Shown: in pieces, positions 18,249 to 26,326 of the stretch | How positions within the stretch are numbered: the first letter of the stretch is position 1 | Layout: the number at the start of each line of letters is the position of its first letter | From: an uncultured Eubacterium sp. | GTDB taxonomy: Bacteria; Bacillota; Clostridia; Lachnospirales; Lachnospiraceae | Length of the DNA: 64,000 nucleotides | NCBI GenBank assembly: GCA_934316845.1 | Contig: CAKRDZ010000009.1 | Span: 1 to 64,000, forward strand | Reading direction: 5' to 3' | Translations under genes and position numbers: made by a program | The notes under the pieces: model-generated | What the model was told of the DNA's origin: nothing | Databases searched by the model: none | What the model saw: the letters and a program-made list of their open reading frames with translations, nothing else

Positions 18249-18780
18249 CAATTTTTCTGAAGTATTATGTGCAGGAAAGAGCAAAACTTTAGTGGATCCA
18301 AAATCTGAAGTGAATGCTAAAATTTATATTAAAGCAAAAGATGATTTAAAATTAGTAAATGTGGATCATGCGCTGATCGATCAAAGTATCGATACCAAAA
18401 AGTGTGATTTTATGGTATTAGGGATTAACAGTAATAAAACACATATGATTGAGTTAAAAGGAATTAATATAGAGGAAGCGTTTAAACAAATATCGAACAC
18501 AATTGAATATTTATTTCATGATCCGCAATTAAATTATTGTGTAATTTTACGGGAAGTTCTTGATGCATATATAGCAAGCCCTGAACGTCAAAAAGTTCCA
18601 AACATTCCTTCGACGAGAGAAAAAGAACTTGCTAAAAAATTAGTTAGAGGGAATAAGCACAAACCGGATAATATATTTGATTTGATACATTTTGTTAAAG
18701 TAGTGAAAAACCAACGAAGAGCAGCCCAAAGTGGAAGACAAATAATCATTTCAGGTCGTGCCCCGTTGGAATTAGATTAG
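18235..18780 (+). CDS. Putative PD-(D/E)xK nuclease partner of the ATPase
   Basis: A 181-residue protein of no family I can name with certainty. It contains CDFMVLG (Asp58), a spacer of 14 residues, then HMIELKG (Glu73-x-Lys75), the order and spacing of a PD-(D/E)xK nuclease core, with helices after it (EEAFKQISNTIEYL). The basic C-terminal third (KKLVRGNKHKP, VKNQRRAAQSGRQ) could bind nucleic acid. ATG 18235 overlaps the ATPase gene and follows GAGGAAGGA. The pairing with an OLD-like ATPase suggests an effector whose activity the ATPase controls. The nuclease call rests on motif reading only. Confidence 0.7.
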   Translation: MKKIDNFSEVLCAGKSKTLVDPKSEVNAKIYIKAKDDLKLVNVDHALIDQSIDTKKCDFMVLGINSNKTHMIELKGINIEEAFKQISNTIEYLFHDPQLNYCVILREVLDAYIASPERQKVPNIPSTREKELAKKLVRGNKHKPDNIFDLIHFVKVVKNQRRAAQSGRQIIISGRAPLELD

Positions 18781-18783
18781 ACA

Positions 18784-18833
18784 TAGATAGCGGCTTAACA
18801 GCAAATTTCTGTAGTTAAGCCGTTATCTATTTA
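18784..18833. terminator. Bidirectional terminator
   Basis: TAGATAGCGGCTTAAC (18784-18799) pairs over 16 positions with GTTAAGCCGTTATCTA (18814-18829). It lies between the convergent nuclease-like gene and the first secreted paralogue and can serve both. Confidence 0.7.
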
Positions 18834-18868
18834 ATAGCAAGAAAAATGTTTACAATCAGCGGTTAGTA

Positions 18869-19912
18869 TTACTTATTAGCTACGTTAATAAACTTCTTAC
18901 CTACCTGAACCTTTACTGCAAACTTATTTTTTAAGATAAGTTTTTTACCATTCTTTTTAACGATACATTTTTTTGTCCCTTTAGAGGATAAAATGTATAC
19001 TTTACCTTTCTTCGTTAAAAAGACAAGGTTGCCACTCTTCTCTATAAAGGCAGCTGATTTAACTCCAGAATATTTCTTACTCTTACTGCTTCCTTTCCAA
19101 GCGAGTTTTCCCTTAGTAAGTTTGTACTTACTTGTAATTTTACTTCCCAGAGAAAGACAGTTATAACCACCTTTCTTTGTTACAGATATTTTTGTGTTTG
19201 TAACTGGTGTTGGCATAACAACAGGAATATCTGGGGTTGAAGGAGTAAATATAGGACTAACTGTTGGAGTTGGAGTTGCAGGAGAAATAGGAACATTAGG
19301 AGTAGCTACAGGAATGGTTGGAGTAGGGGTGGGAATGTTTGATGGTGTCGGAGTTGGCGTATTACCTGATGATGGAATTGGCCTAAGATCAGGATACTGA
19401 GAACGATCACTATCCATTATAGACTTAATTTCATCAGCAGTGTATGTGTAGTAAGAGTCGCCAGACATTAGTTTAAAACCAATTACAAACTGACCATTAG
19501 TATCAAATATGAAAGATTCAACATCCTCTACAGGAGAAAAATATCCATCATTGTTTGGTACCCTGACTGGATATGAAACATCTATTTCGCCAAAATCATA
19601 GCTTTTCCAGTATATAACATCATCTGTTTCAATACACCAGAGTGTTCCATATTTGTCGAATTTAAATGGAGCAGTACTGTGAGTTAAATATATTGGATCA
19701 TCATTTCCTACTTTTAGGTACATATCGTTATTAGTAAGAATGATTAGAATCCGTTCTACGCCATTAACTACACATGTAGATGTTTCTGCTATTTCAGATT
19801 TATCCCATGGTAAGTTAGTATCTGCTTTGGCTGTATTTGTATAAAACATTGTACAAATAACCATTGCTAACATTGTTAATAAAGCTACATATTTGTGTGT
19901 TTTCTTATTCAT
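18869..19912 (-). CDS. Secreted Pro/Thr-linker protein, paralogue 1
   Basis: The 347-residue product has a signal peptide (MNKKTHKYVALLTMLAMVIC, cleavage near TAKAD at about 30), an N-terminal domain of about 150 residues with repeated strand motifs (YGTLWCIETD, FDTNGQFVIGFKL), a Pro/Thr/Val-rich linker at about 190-240, and a strongly basic C-terminal domain of about 105 residues (LTKKGKVYILSSKGTKK). The start follows GGAGG. Two paralogues follow in tandem with the same architecture. The basic C-terminal domain may bind cell-wall polymers, and the N-terminal one looks like a small beta-propeller-like or sensor repeat; both are guesses. Confidence 0.82.
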   Translation of the reverse strand: MNKKTHKYVALLTMLAMVICTMFYTNTAKADTNLPWDKSEIAETSTCVVNGVERILIILTNNDMYLKVGNDDPIYLTHSTAPFKFDKYGTLWCIETDDVIYWKSYDFGEIDVSYPVRVPNNDGYFSPVEDVESFIFDTNGQFVIGFKLMSGDSYYTYTADEIKSIMDSDRSQYPDLRPIPSSGNTPTPTPSNIPTPTPTIPVATPNVPISPATPTPTVSPIFTPSTPDIPVVMPTPVTNTKISVTKKGGYNCLSLGSKITSKYKLTKGKLAWKGSSKSKKYSGVKSAAFIEKSGNLVFLTKKGKVYILSSKGTKKCIVKKNGKKLILKNKFAVKVQVGKKFINVANK

Positions 19913-19921
19913 AGAAAACCC

Positions 19922-19981
19922 TCCAATCATTTTTTCAATGTACAGAAGCATTAGCGTGTTGCTAATATACCTCTGAAAGGG
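19922..19981 (-). repeat. 60-base leader repeat, copy 1
   Basis: 58 of 60 bases match 21001-21060. As - strand RNA it forms a 13-bp stem with a two-base bulge: CAGAGGTA and TTAGC pair with GCTAA and TGCTTCTG around an AACAC loop, ending a few bases before the ribosome binding site of paralogue 1. A change between the copies replaces a U-A pair by a U-G pair, so pairing is kept. Confidence 0.75.
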
Positions 19982-19982
19982 A

Positions 19983-20010
19983 AGAGCAGTAGTTTAATTT
20001 CTACCGCTCT
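19983..20010 (-). terminator. Terminator of secreted paralogue 2
   Basis: On the - strand GAGCGGTAG pairs with CTACTGCTC around AAATTAAA, and TT follows. It lies 19 bases after the stop codon. Confidence 0.65.
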
Positions 20011-20028
20011 TTCGTTGTGTATTTGAAA

Positions 20029-20991
20029 TTAATATTTAAGTACATTAGTAGAACCAGAAGCTTTTTTGACTTTAGTTACAAAACCACCTGAAAACACAAG
20101 TTTTTTTGCACCTTTTTTGACAATAAGCTTCTTTTTACCGTTCTTAGCTGAGATAGTATATACTTTCCCGTTTTTGGTCATATAAATAAGATTATTACTC
20201 TTTTTAATATAACCAGCTGACTTAACACTTTTTACCTTACCACTCTTTTTACCTAATTTCCAAGTAAGAGCTCCACGCTTCAACTTATAATTGCCAAGCA
20301 ATTTAAGATTGCTGTAGATAGAATAAGTAGATTTACTTTTCTTTACAGAAATCTTATTAACTTTAGTATTAGGAGTTGGAGTAACATAAGGAGTAGGCTC
20401 TACATTAGGAGTAACAGGAACAACTGGAGTTACAGGCGTGACAGGTGTCACAGGAGTAACAGGAGTTATTGGTGTAGGAGTTGGAGCAATAGGCGTTGGT
20501 GTTGGGTCAGGATCATCGTCAGGAGATAAAAAAGAATTAAGTTCATCGAGTGTAAGAACTGGATATGTTTCACCATCTTCTTTTAGTTTATATCCAATAA
20601 CAAAGTTATTTTCATCATAAACTAAAGAATGAATATAAATCAGGTCAAACTCAGATATGCTATTGAATATGGCAGGGTATCCTATTAATTCATAATTCCA
20701 CCAACGTAAAGAAGAATTATAATCTTTGACCCATACAGTACCATATTTATCAAATCCAACATCTAATGTATCTCCATAAACGAATTTGGGTTCTTCATTT
20801 CCAATTTGCATGTAAATATATGTGTTTTCATACACTGTTAATGTCCGAACAACACCATCTACAGTGCAAGTGCAAGTTTTAACAACCTTACAATCTGGAA
20901 GATCATCTGCCTTAGCAGTAGTACCGCCTAACAAGATGAAGCAAGTTAACAGTGCCATAAACAAAAACGCTGTTGTTGTTTTCTTAATCAT
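20029..20991 (-). CDS. Secreted Pro/Thr-linker protein, paralogue 2
   Basis: 320 residues with the same plan as its neighbours: signal peptide (MIKKTTTAFLFMALLTCF, cleavage near TAKAD), an N-terminal domain with YGTVWVKDYNSSLRWWNYEL and VYDENNFVIGYKLKEDG, then a linker with a perfect VTP triplet repeated several times (about 185-215) and a basic C-terminal domain (KKSKSTYSIYSNLKLLGNYK, then GKVYTISAKNGKKK). The start ATG 20991 follows GGAGG with eight-base spacing. The C-terminal domain is closer to that of paralogue 3 than to paralogue 1, so 2 and 3 probably split last. Confidence 0.82.
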   Translation of the reverse strand: MIKKTTTAFLFMALLTCFILLGGTTAKADDLPDCKVVKTCTCTVDGVVRTLTVYENTYIYMQIGNEEPKFVYGDTLDVGFDKYGTVWVKDYNSSLRWWNYELIGYPAIFNSISEFDLIYIHSLVYDENNFVIGYKLKEDGETYPVLTLDELNSFLSPDDDPDPTPTPIAPTPTPITPVTPVTPVTPVTPVVPVTPNVEPTPYVTPTPNTKVNKISVKKSKSTYSIYSNLKLLGNYKLKRGALTWKLGKKSGKVKSVKSAGYIKKSNNLIYMTKNGKVYTISAKNGKKKLIVKKGAKKLVFSGGFVTKVKKASGSTNVLKY

Positions 20992-21000
20992 AATGATTCC

Positions 21001-21060
21001 TCCAATCATTTTTTCAAGGTACAGAAGTATTAGCGTGTTGCTAATATACCTCTGAAAGGG
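21001..21060 (-). repeat. 60-base leader repeat, copy 2
   Basis: Second copy of the hairpin leader (see 19922-19981), immediately before the ribosome binding site of paralogue 2. It shows that coding and leader were duplicated as one unit. Confidence 0.75.
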
Positions 21061-21111
21061 TTTACGAGCAACAAGGCTAAATCCTTAAATTCCTGCAATA
21101 CAATTTGCTAA

Positions 21112-21141
21112 TAGAAGAGCAGTAGAAAACTCTACTGCCCC
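21112..21141 (-). terminator. Terminator of secreted paralogue 3
   Basis: GCAGTAGA pairs with TCTACTGC (21119-21138); TCTTCT follows on the - strand. Confidence 0.65.
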
Positions 21142-21161
21142 TTAGGAAAATATTTGTTAAA

Positions 21162-22220
21162 TTAATAATTAACTACATTTGTAGAACCTGAACTCTTTTT
21201 GATTTTAGTTACAAAGCCACCCTTAAATACAAGCTTTCTTGCGCCTTTTTTAAGGATAACTTTCTTCTTACCTTTGGAAGAAATAATATAGGCTTTGCCA
21301 TTTTTAGTTATATAAATAAGATTTTTACTCTTCTTAATATAACCTGCAGCCTTAACATTCTTCACTTTGCCAGTCTTCTTGCCAACATTCCAGGTAAGAG
21401 TTCCTTTTTTTAGTCCATAACTACTCATTAATTTGCTTCCCACATAGAGAGAAATCTTTGATTTCTGTTTCTTAATAGAAATCTTTTGAGGAGCATTCGG
21501 ACTAGTTGTAGGATTTGTTGTAACATCTGGTGTTACACTTGGTGTAACGTTTGGTGTTACAACAGGAACAGTTGGCACAGGCGTTGTTACTCCTGGATTA
21601 ACAGGTGTAACAGGTTGCGATGGACTAGATGGGATCGGCTTAGGCGTGGATGGTGCTGTTGGAGTAGGAGTAGGATCAGGGTCTTTTTTGGGGTTATCAG
21701 CTATTTTTTCAACAATCTCATCATATGAATATATTGGATATACATCACCTGAAATTGTTTTATATCCAACAACATATTCATTGTTTTCATCAAAGACTAC
21801 TGAAACAGCATCGTTAACCCAAATTTGATTACGATACATATAATTTTTATATGTCCTAGCTTCATCGTATTGAAGATAATAGTTCCATCCAGAAATAGAG
21901 TTATTATCTCCATCAACAAGCCAAATAGTGCCATAGCGATCAAATCCATAACTTATAGGATTATCACTCGTCAAATAAAAAATCCCTTTAGGTCCTTTAA
22001 TATGAAATTGTCCTTCTGTATAGAAGTCCCCATCAACTTCTTTATCCTCACCCTCATACACCCAAGTAGATATTGTCTCTCCATCTTTAGTATATGTGTA
22101 AACAGGATACTTGCTCTGACCATCAGAACTATCCGCCCGGACAACAACTGGTGATACACTAAAGCAAATTACAAGCGCCATAATAACCATTGATAACGTA
22201 ACTAAGACTTTTTTGTTCAT
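21162..22220 (-). CDS. Secreted Pro/Thr-linker protein, paralogue 3
   Basis: 352 residues with a signal peptide (MNKKVLVTLSMVIMALVICF, cleavage near VVRAD), an N-terminal domain (YGTIWLVDGDNNSISGWNYY, VFDENNEYVVGYK), a Pro/Thr/Val linker at about 180-245 and a basic C-terminal domain (KSKISLYVGSKLMSSYGLKK). ATG 22220 is preferred over ATG 22226 because AGGAGG then has normal spacing. Its leader differs from that of the other two copies and lacks the 60-base repeat. The gene may be the oldest of the three. Role unknown; surface adhesion or wall binding is a reasonable guess. Confidence 0.82.
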   Translation of the reverse strand: MNKKVLVTLSMVIMALVICFSVSPVVVRADSSDGQSKYPVYTYTKDGETISTWVYEGEDKEVDGDFYTEGQFHIKGPKGIFYLTSDNPISYGFDRYGTIWLVDGDNNSISGWNYYLQYDEARTYKNYMYRNQIWVNDAVSVVFDENNEYVVGYKTISGDVYPIYSYDEIVEKIADNPKKDPDPTPTPTAPSTPKPIPSSPSQPVTPVNPGVTTPVPTVPVVTPNVTPSVTPDVTTNPTTSPNAPQKISIKKQKSKISLYVGSKLMSSYGLKKGTLTWNVGKKTGKVKNVKAAGYIKKSKNLIYITKNGKAYIISSKGKKKVILKKGARKLVFKGGFVTKIKKSSGSTNVVNY

Positions 22221-22589
22221 AAACATTTCCTCCTATCAATTTGCTGCATTTTGCATACAGCATTTTTTACCTTTTATCCTCTTTTTCTTTACCTGATATA
22301 AAATTTTATTAAACTTCGATATGAAATTATCAAGGTGCGAGATTGTTTTTTTTATCCGAATATATGTTCTTTAATTATGAACAAAATGTAAAAAAAAAAA
22401 AAACAATCTGTAAAGAGCATATCACAAGAAGAGTTTTTTTTCAATACAAACATAAAAAATAATTAGAAAATGTTTCCAATGTTGCCGATAAAAAAGAGAA
22501 AATGATATAAAAAAAGGCAGAAAACAGCAGAAGAGATGGATGAAAAAATCGGCAACATCGGCAACGGAATCGTTACAGAAACGCATTTT
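22221..22589. other. AT-rich intergenic stretch with a possible - strand promoter
   Basis: No gene is visible. On the - strand TTGATA (22328-22333) and TAATAA (22306-22311), 16 bases apart, could be the promoter of secreted paralogue 3. A run of A bases lies near 22390-22402. The end near 22540-22570 contains the repeated word ATCGGCAAC, just downstream of the STAND gene stop. Confidence 0.4.
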
Positions 22590-24212
22590 TTACATACATA
22601 AGATCCGTTCTTTTAGCAAAAAAAGAGTAGATTCATCCGGAAAATATCTGGTAAACATATCATAAATGCAGGAATATAGGGAATATTCATTATGGCAAAG
22701 AAAAAAATATCTCGCCACAGCAGAATGTCGAAACCGAAGTACATCATCCACAAATTGAAAGGTCTCCCCCAAGCCTCTCGGAAAAATAATATATAATTTG
22801 GATTTGTATGAAAAGCCGGTCAATGTATGTATGAACTCAAAAGTGATCGGCACTTCAAAGATTTGGCAGGCTGCAATATAAGGAAAAATTTCGGAAATCA
22901 ACAATTTGCTGCAAAACGGATCAAGGGAATAACATTTTTTCTGCCATTCATCCCAATCCATCTTTGTGGCCGGAATAAAGTTTTCCTGCGAACAAACGCA
23001 GTAATCCGGACCTGCCGCGGATTCCCTCACCGCATAAAATAAATCAATGATGGTTTGCTGTGTGGTAGGGAAAGAAAAATTTGCTGTATCCATCGCTTTC
23101 AAACGATGACAGTAATTTGAAAACATATGATAGAGGATGTCCCTCTTGAGTTCAGAGGGAAACGTATAATATTTTATTTTTTCATATAATACAGCGGACT
23201 TCCGAAAGAGTCTTAGATCCGACATCGTATTTTCAATATAGGCAATCCTCATTCTGCTGTTTTTATGAAATATAGAAAAACGTTCCATTATGTCAAATGT
23301 TTCTGAAATTTTACCGGCTATTAAAATATAAAGATAGGGGAGCTTTTGCGCAGATAAAATGCGAAACAGCTCAATAAATCCGGCAGTTGCATCACAGATA
23401 TCATCCAGACATAACAGCGTTTTGCGTGTCCGGCTGATTCCGTTTTCTTTCAAGTAGGGAACAAGCTGTTCGATCAGATCAGGTTCGGAAGAAATCTCAG
23501 TAAAAGATAAGTAGTAAATATTCCAGCCCGGATGATTTTCTGCAGTGGTGATACAAAGAGCACACAAAAAAGTAGTCTTTCCGCTGCCGGGGCCGGACAT
23601 CAAAAAAACAGGGGAAAAGAAGTCATTCATTTCAAATATGTATTTTATAACAGAGTGAATGAGTTCTATATATTTCATGTTTGTAATGTGAAGTTTGTTG
23701 AGGACAGCCTGAAAGATAATATCACTGCAACTTGGAAAATGATAAAAAACATTACGGATATTTTCCTTCTCTGACGGCGTTAAGCCGGAATGTTCCAAAA
23801 CGGCTCTGTTTACCGAAATAACAACATCGTTTATAGAGGAAGAGGAATAGATCCTGCATCTGTGACTGGGATCAAATGTATAACCAATTCCCGAAACAGA
23901 CTGAAAAATCTCTCCTGCCACTTTTTTATCAAACGAGGAATCCAGTTTACGGAGTTTTGTCTTTATGCGTGAAATCTGCTGCTTTATTCCCGGAAACTGG
24001 TCTGATTCCAAATGATCATCAAATAAACTTTCCAATGAAGAAAATGTGCATATGCGGTTCTGATTTTCAATCAGATAATTTAATAATATCAACTGACTGC
24101 GCGTGAGATGATACGTTGAATAAGAAATGGTATTAAAATCTTTCGAATTACTACAGTTTCCGGTCGCCAGGTCTATATACAAGTTGGGGGTGATCTCTAA
24201 TATCTTTATCAT
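22590..24212 (-). CDS. STAND-type regulator: OmpR-like winged helix plus P-loop NTPase
   Basis: A 540-residue protein. Residues 1-115 resemble an OmpR/AfsR-type winged helix DNA-binding domain (YHLTRSQLILLNYLIENQN, then QQISRIKTKLRKLD and VSGIGYTF). After it comes a P-loop NTPase with Walker A MSGPGSGKTT near 205-214 and Walker B TLLCLDDICD near 270, then a helical region. This is the plan of AfsR/SARP-like STAND regulators, which activate nearby genes when a signal is sensed. ATG 24212 follows GGAG with seven bases spacing; an upstream in-frame ATG at 24308 has no ribosome binding site. It is divergent from the RT operon and is probably its regulator. Confidence 0.78.
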   Translation of the reverse strand: MIKILEITPNLYIDLATGNCSNSKDFNTISYSTYHLTRSQLILLNYLIENQNRICTFSSLESLFDDHLESDQFPGIKQQISRIKTKLRKLDSSFDKKVAGEIFQSVSGIGYTFDPSHRCRIYSSSSINDVVISVNRAVLEHSGLTPSEKENIRNVFYHFPSCSDIIFQAVLNKLHITNMKYIELIHSVIKYIFEMNDFFSPVFLMSGPGSGKTTFLCALCITTAENHPGWNIYYLSFTEISSEPDLIEQLVPYLKENGISRTRKTLLCLDDICDATAGFIELFRILSAQKLPYLYILIAGKISETFDIMERFSIFHKNSRMRIAYIENTMSDLRLFRKSAVLYEKIKYYTFPSELKRDILYHMFSNYCHRLKAMDTANFSFPTTQQTIIDLFYAVRESAAGPDYCVCSQENFIPATKMDWDEWQKKCYSLDPFCSKLLISEIFPYIAACQIFEVPITFEFIHTLTGFSYKSKLYIIFPRGLGETFQFVDDVLRFRHSAVARYFFLCHNEYSLYSCIYDMFTRYFPDESTLFLLKERILCM

Positions 24213-24258
24213 TCTTTTCTCCAATCCATACAATGGTGTATTAAAAAAATTGAATATG

Positions 24259-24277
24259 GTTACTTTATCGTTACTTT
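24259..24277. promoter_or_regulatory. Direct repeat, candidate operator of the divergent regulator
   Basis: GTTACTTT occurs at 24259-24266 and again at 24270-24277, an 11-base period, one helical turn. It lies between the divergent starts at 24212 and 24326. OmpR-type winged helices typically bind head-to-tail repeats with this spacing. No strong consensus promoter is seen for either gene, which fits activator dependence. Confidence 0.5.
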
Positions 24278-24325
24278 TTTTCTTTACAATGGTGGCATCA
24301 TAAAACACGGAAGGAGTGATATACG

Positions 24326-24490
24326 ATGCCGGATGAAATGATAAAATCTTTTTTGGAAAAGATTATCGACATAACAGATCAGGTATCAGAAGCATGTGAA
24401 TTTTTGCTGCAATATTACCATGTTGCATTGGCTGAAAAAGAATTTAAGCATACTTCGAACAAAGAAAAGGAGGTTAAAAATGTCAGGTAA
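24326..24490 (+). CDS. Small protein opening the RT operon
   Basis: A 54-residue protein with a strong AAGGAG site (24311-24316). Sequence starts MPDEMIKSFLEKIIDITDQV and is acidic and helical, with no membrane segment or known motif. It overlaps the next gene by 11 bases, so both are probably translated together. It may be a small regulator or DNA-binding accessory protein; no family is recognised. Confidence 0.6.
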   Translation: MPDEMIKSFLEKIIDITDQVSEACEFLLQYYHVALAEKEFKHTSNKEKEVKNVR

Positions 24491-25022
24491 AAGTAAAATC
24501 ATTATTCCATGTAGATTGGCATATGTCAATTGTTGGAAACCAATTTCTGTATTTGGGGCGCAGAGATATTCTGTGGTAGCCATTATAAAAAAATCAGATA
24601 AAGAAACCATTCGCAGGATTCGGGAAGCAGTTGATTACATCAAAGAAAAATCGGTTGATAAGTGGGGCGGAAGAGTCCCGGAAAACTGTCATTTACCACT
24701 GCGGGACGGTGACATAGAAAAGCCGGATAATCCTGTCTTTCAGCAATGCTATTTCATCAACATAAAATGCAAGGAACAGCCGCAGATCGTTGATCAGAAT
24801 GTTCAGCCGATTCAAGACCCGACGGAACTTTATTCCGGCTGTTATGGCAAAGTCAGTGTTATATTTTATGCCTATAGCTGCGGTGGCAATAAGGGAATCA
24901 GCGCTTTGCTTGGTAACATTCAAAAAGTAAAAGATGGTCCGCGGTTAAGTGGAAGAATGTCAGCGAGTGAAGAATTTGTACCGATAACTCCGGCAGAAAG
25001 GGAGGAGGCTGATTTTGTATGA
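24480..25022 (+). CDS. DUF2815-type phage single-stranded-DNA-binding-like protein
   Basis: 180 residues resembling the DUF2815 family, found in phages and mobile elements next to polymerase or VirE genes and thought to bind single-stranded DNA. Supporting stretches: KIIIPCRLAYVNCWKP, FGAQRYSVVAIIKKSDKETI, the central KPDNPVFQQCYFINIKCKEQP, and YSGCYGKVSVIFYAYSCGGNKGISALLGNIQ. The start ATG 24480 follows AAAGGAGG with good spacing. The stop overlaps the next start (ATGA). In this operon it likely coats or protects nucleic acid handled by the helicase and reverse transcriptase. Confidence 0.8.
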   Translation: MSGKSKIIIPCRLAYVNCWKPISVFGAQRYSVVAIIKKSDKETIRRIREAVDYIKEKSVDKWGGRVPENCHLPLRDGDIEKPDNPVFQQCYFINIKCKEQPQIVDQNVQPIQDPTELYSGCYGKVSVIFYAYSCGGNKGISALLGNIQKVKDGPRLSGRMSASEEFVPITPAEREEADFV

Positions 25023-26326
25023 ATGGTATCCAGACTCCAAAATGGAAAAGTCAGTTATCGTATAGTGCACGGGGAGAAATACTTTGCACCATGCCGAATA
25101 TCGCTGTGATTCTAAAAAACGATGAAAAGTTAAAAAATATTGTTTTTAACGAGATGAAAAATACGATTGAAGTAATTGGAAAAGTTCCCTGGCGTGATTA
25201 TTCGGGGGGATGGAGCAGTATGGATTTTGCATGTTTTGAACTTTATCTTGAAAAACAATACAATCTCTATGCACCGAAAAAATGCAAAGATGCTTTACAC
25301 GCAGTGTTGTCTTCCAAAGTAAGATATCATCCAATTAAAACGTATCTCGAAAGTTTAAAATGGGATGGAAAAACACGATTGAAAAACCTTTTGATCGATT
25401 ATCTCGGTGCCGAAAAGACAGAGTATGTTCAAGAAGTTACAAAGAAAACATTTGTGGCCGCGGTAGCACGGGTTTATGAACCCGGTATCAAATTTGATAC
25501 GATCCTGGTAGTATGCGGAGAGCAGGGGATTGGAAAGAGTACACTTTTTGCCAAAATGGGAGGCTTGTGGTATTCCGACTCTATGACAATAGCAGATATG
25601 AAAGATAAATCCGCGGCGGAAAAACTTCAGGGGATCTGGTTGATGGAATTAAGCGAATTAGCTGGGATAAAGAAAGTAGATGTGGAGACGGTAAAATCTT
25701 TTTTGTCCCGAATGGATGACCAATACCGTGCTCCTTATGAAACAAATGTTATTTCCCATCCCCGCACAAGTATTTTGGTAGGAACGACCAATACGACAAA
25801 CGGATTTTTGCGTGATATTACCGGAAATAGAAGGTTTTGGCCAGTATGTGTAAATGGAAACAGTACACAGAAAGTATGGGATCTTACTCCTGCCGAAATC
25901 GGACAATTATGGGCAGAGGCTGTCCATTTGTATCAAAGTGGTGAAAAATTATATTTGGATGCAAAAATAAGAAAAGAAGCAGAGGCTGTTCAGCGGGAAG
26001 CAATGGAAACAGATCCAAGATTTGGAATCATCAGTGAATATCTGCTGGCAAAAAATAAAAGCAAAATATGTCTTATGGAATTATGGTGTGAGTGCTTCGG
26101 AAAAGACCGCTCGGATATGAAAAGGCGAGATGCCTTTGAACTCGAAAGCATTCTACAGCAGTTAGGTGACTGGGAGGTGTATAAAGGAAACAGTACAGGA
26201 AAAATGAGACTGGAAAATTATGGAATACAAAGAACTTTTGTTAAAAGAAAAACGCCGGAAAAGAGGGAGGAGGCTTTAAAGCATGAACATAGAATTGAAT
26301 CAGATTCTGGCAAAGGAAAACATTGA
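25019..26326 (+). CDS. VirE/VapE family P-loop ATPase (helicase-like)
   Basis: 435 residues. The VirE (virulence-associated E) core lies at about 90-330: Walker A GEQGIGKST near 166-174, Walker B-like WLMELSELAG near 207, a DDQYRAPYE element, the sensor-type motif VGTTNTTNGFLRDITGNRRF near 255-275. In mobile elements the family works as the helicase half of a primase-helicase; no primase domain is attached here. It starts with ATG 25019 overlapping the DUF2815 stop and ends 44 bases inside the RT gene, so expression is tightly coupled. I infer a role in unwinding DNA or DNA-RNA for the reverse transcriptase. Confidence 0.85.
   Translation: MNGIQTPKWKSQLSYSARGEILCTMPNIAVILKNDEKLKNIVFNEMKNTIEVIGKVPWRDYSGGWSSMDFACFELYLEKQYNLYAPKKCKDALHAVLSSKVRYHPIKTYLESLKWDGKTRLKNLLIDYLGAEKTEYVQEVTKKTFVAAVARVYEPGIKFDTILVVCGEQGIGKSTLFAKMGGLWYSDSMTIADMKDKSAAEKLQGIWLMELSELAGIKKVDVETVKSFLSRMDDQYRAPYETNVISHPRTSILVGTTNTTNGFLRDITGNRRFWPVCVNGNSTQKVWDLTPAEIGQLWAEAVHLYQSGEKLYLDAKIRKEAEAVQREAMETDPRFGIISEYLLAKNKSKICLMELWCECFGKDRSDMKRRDAFELESILQQLGDWEVYKGNSTGKMRLENYGIQRTFVKRKTPEKREEALKHEHRIESDSGKGKH

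Noticed and set aside
20400..20480. CRISPR-like short repeats (GTAACAGGAGTTAC words)
   Set aside because: These are in-frame codons for VTP repeats in the linker of secreted paralogue 2, with no spacers and no cas genes.
22380..22405. Poly-A run as an origin or special element
   Set aside because: It is a plain AT-rich spacer with no iterons, DnaA boxes or nearby replication gene.
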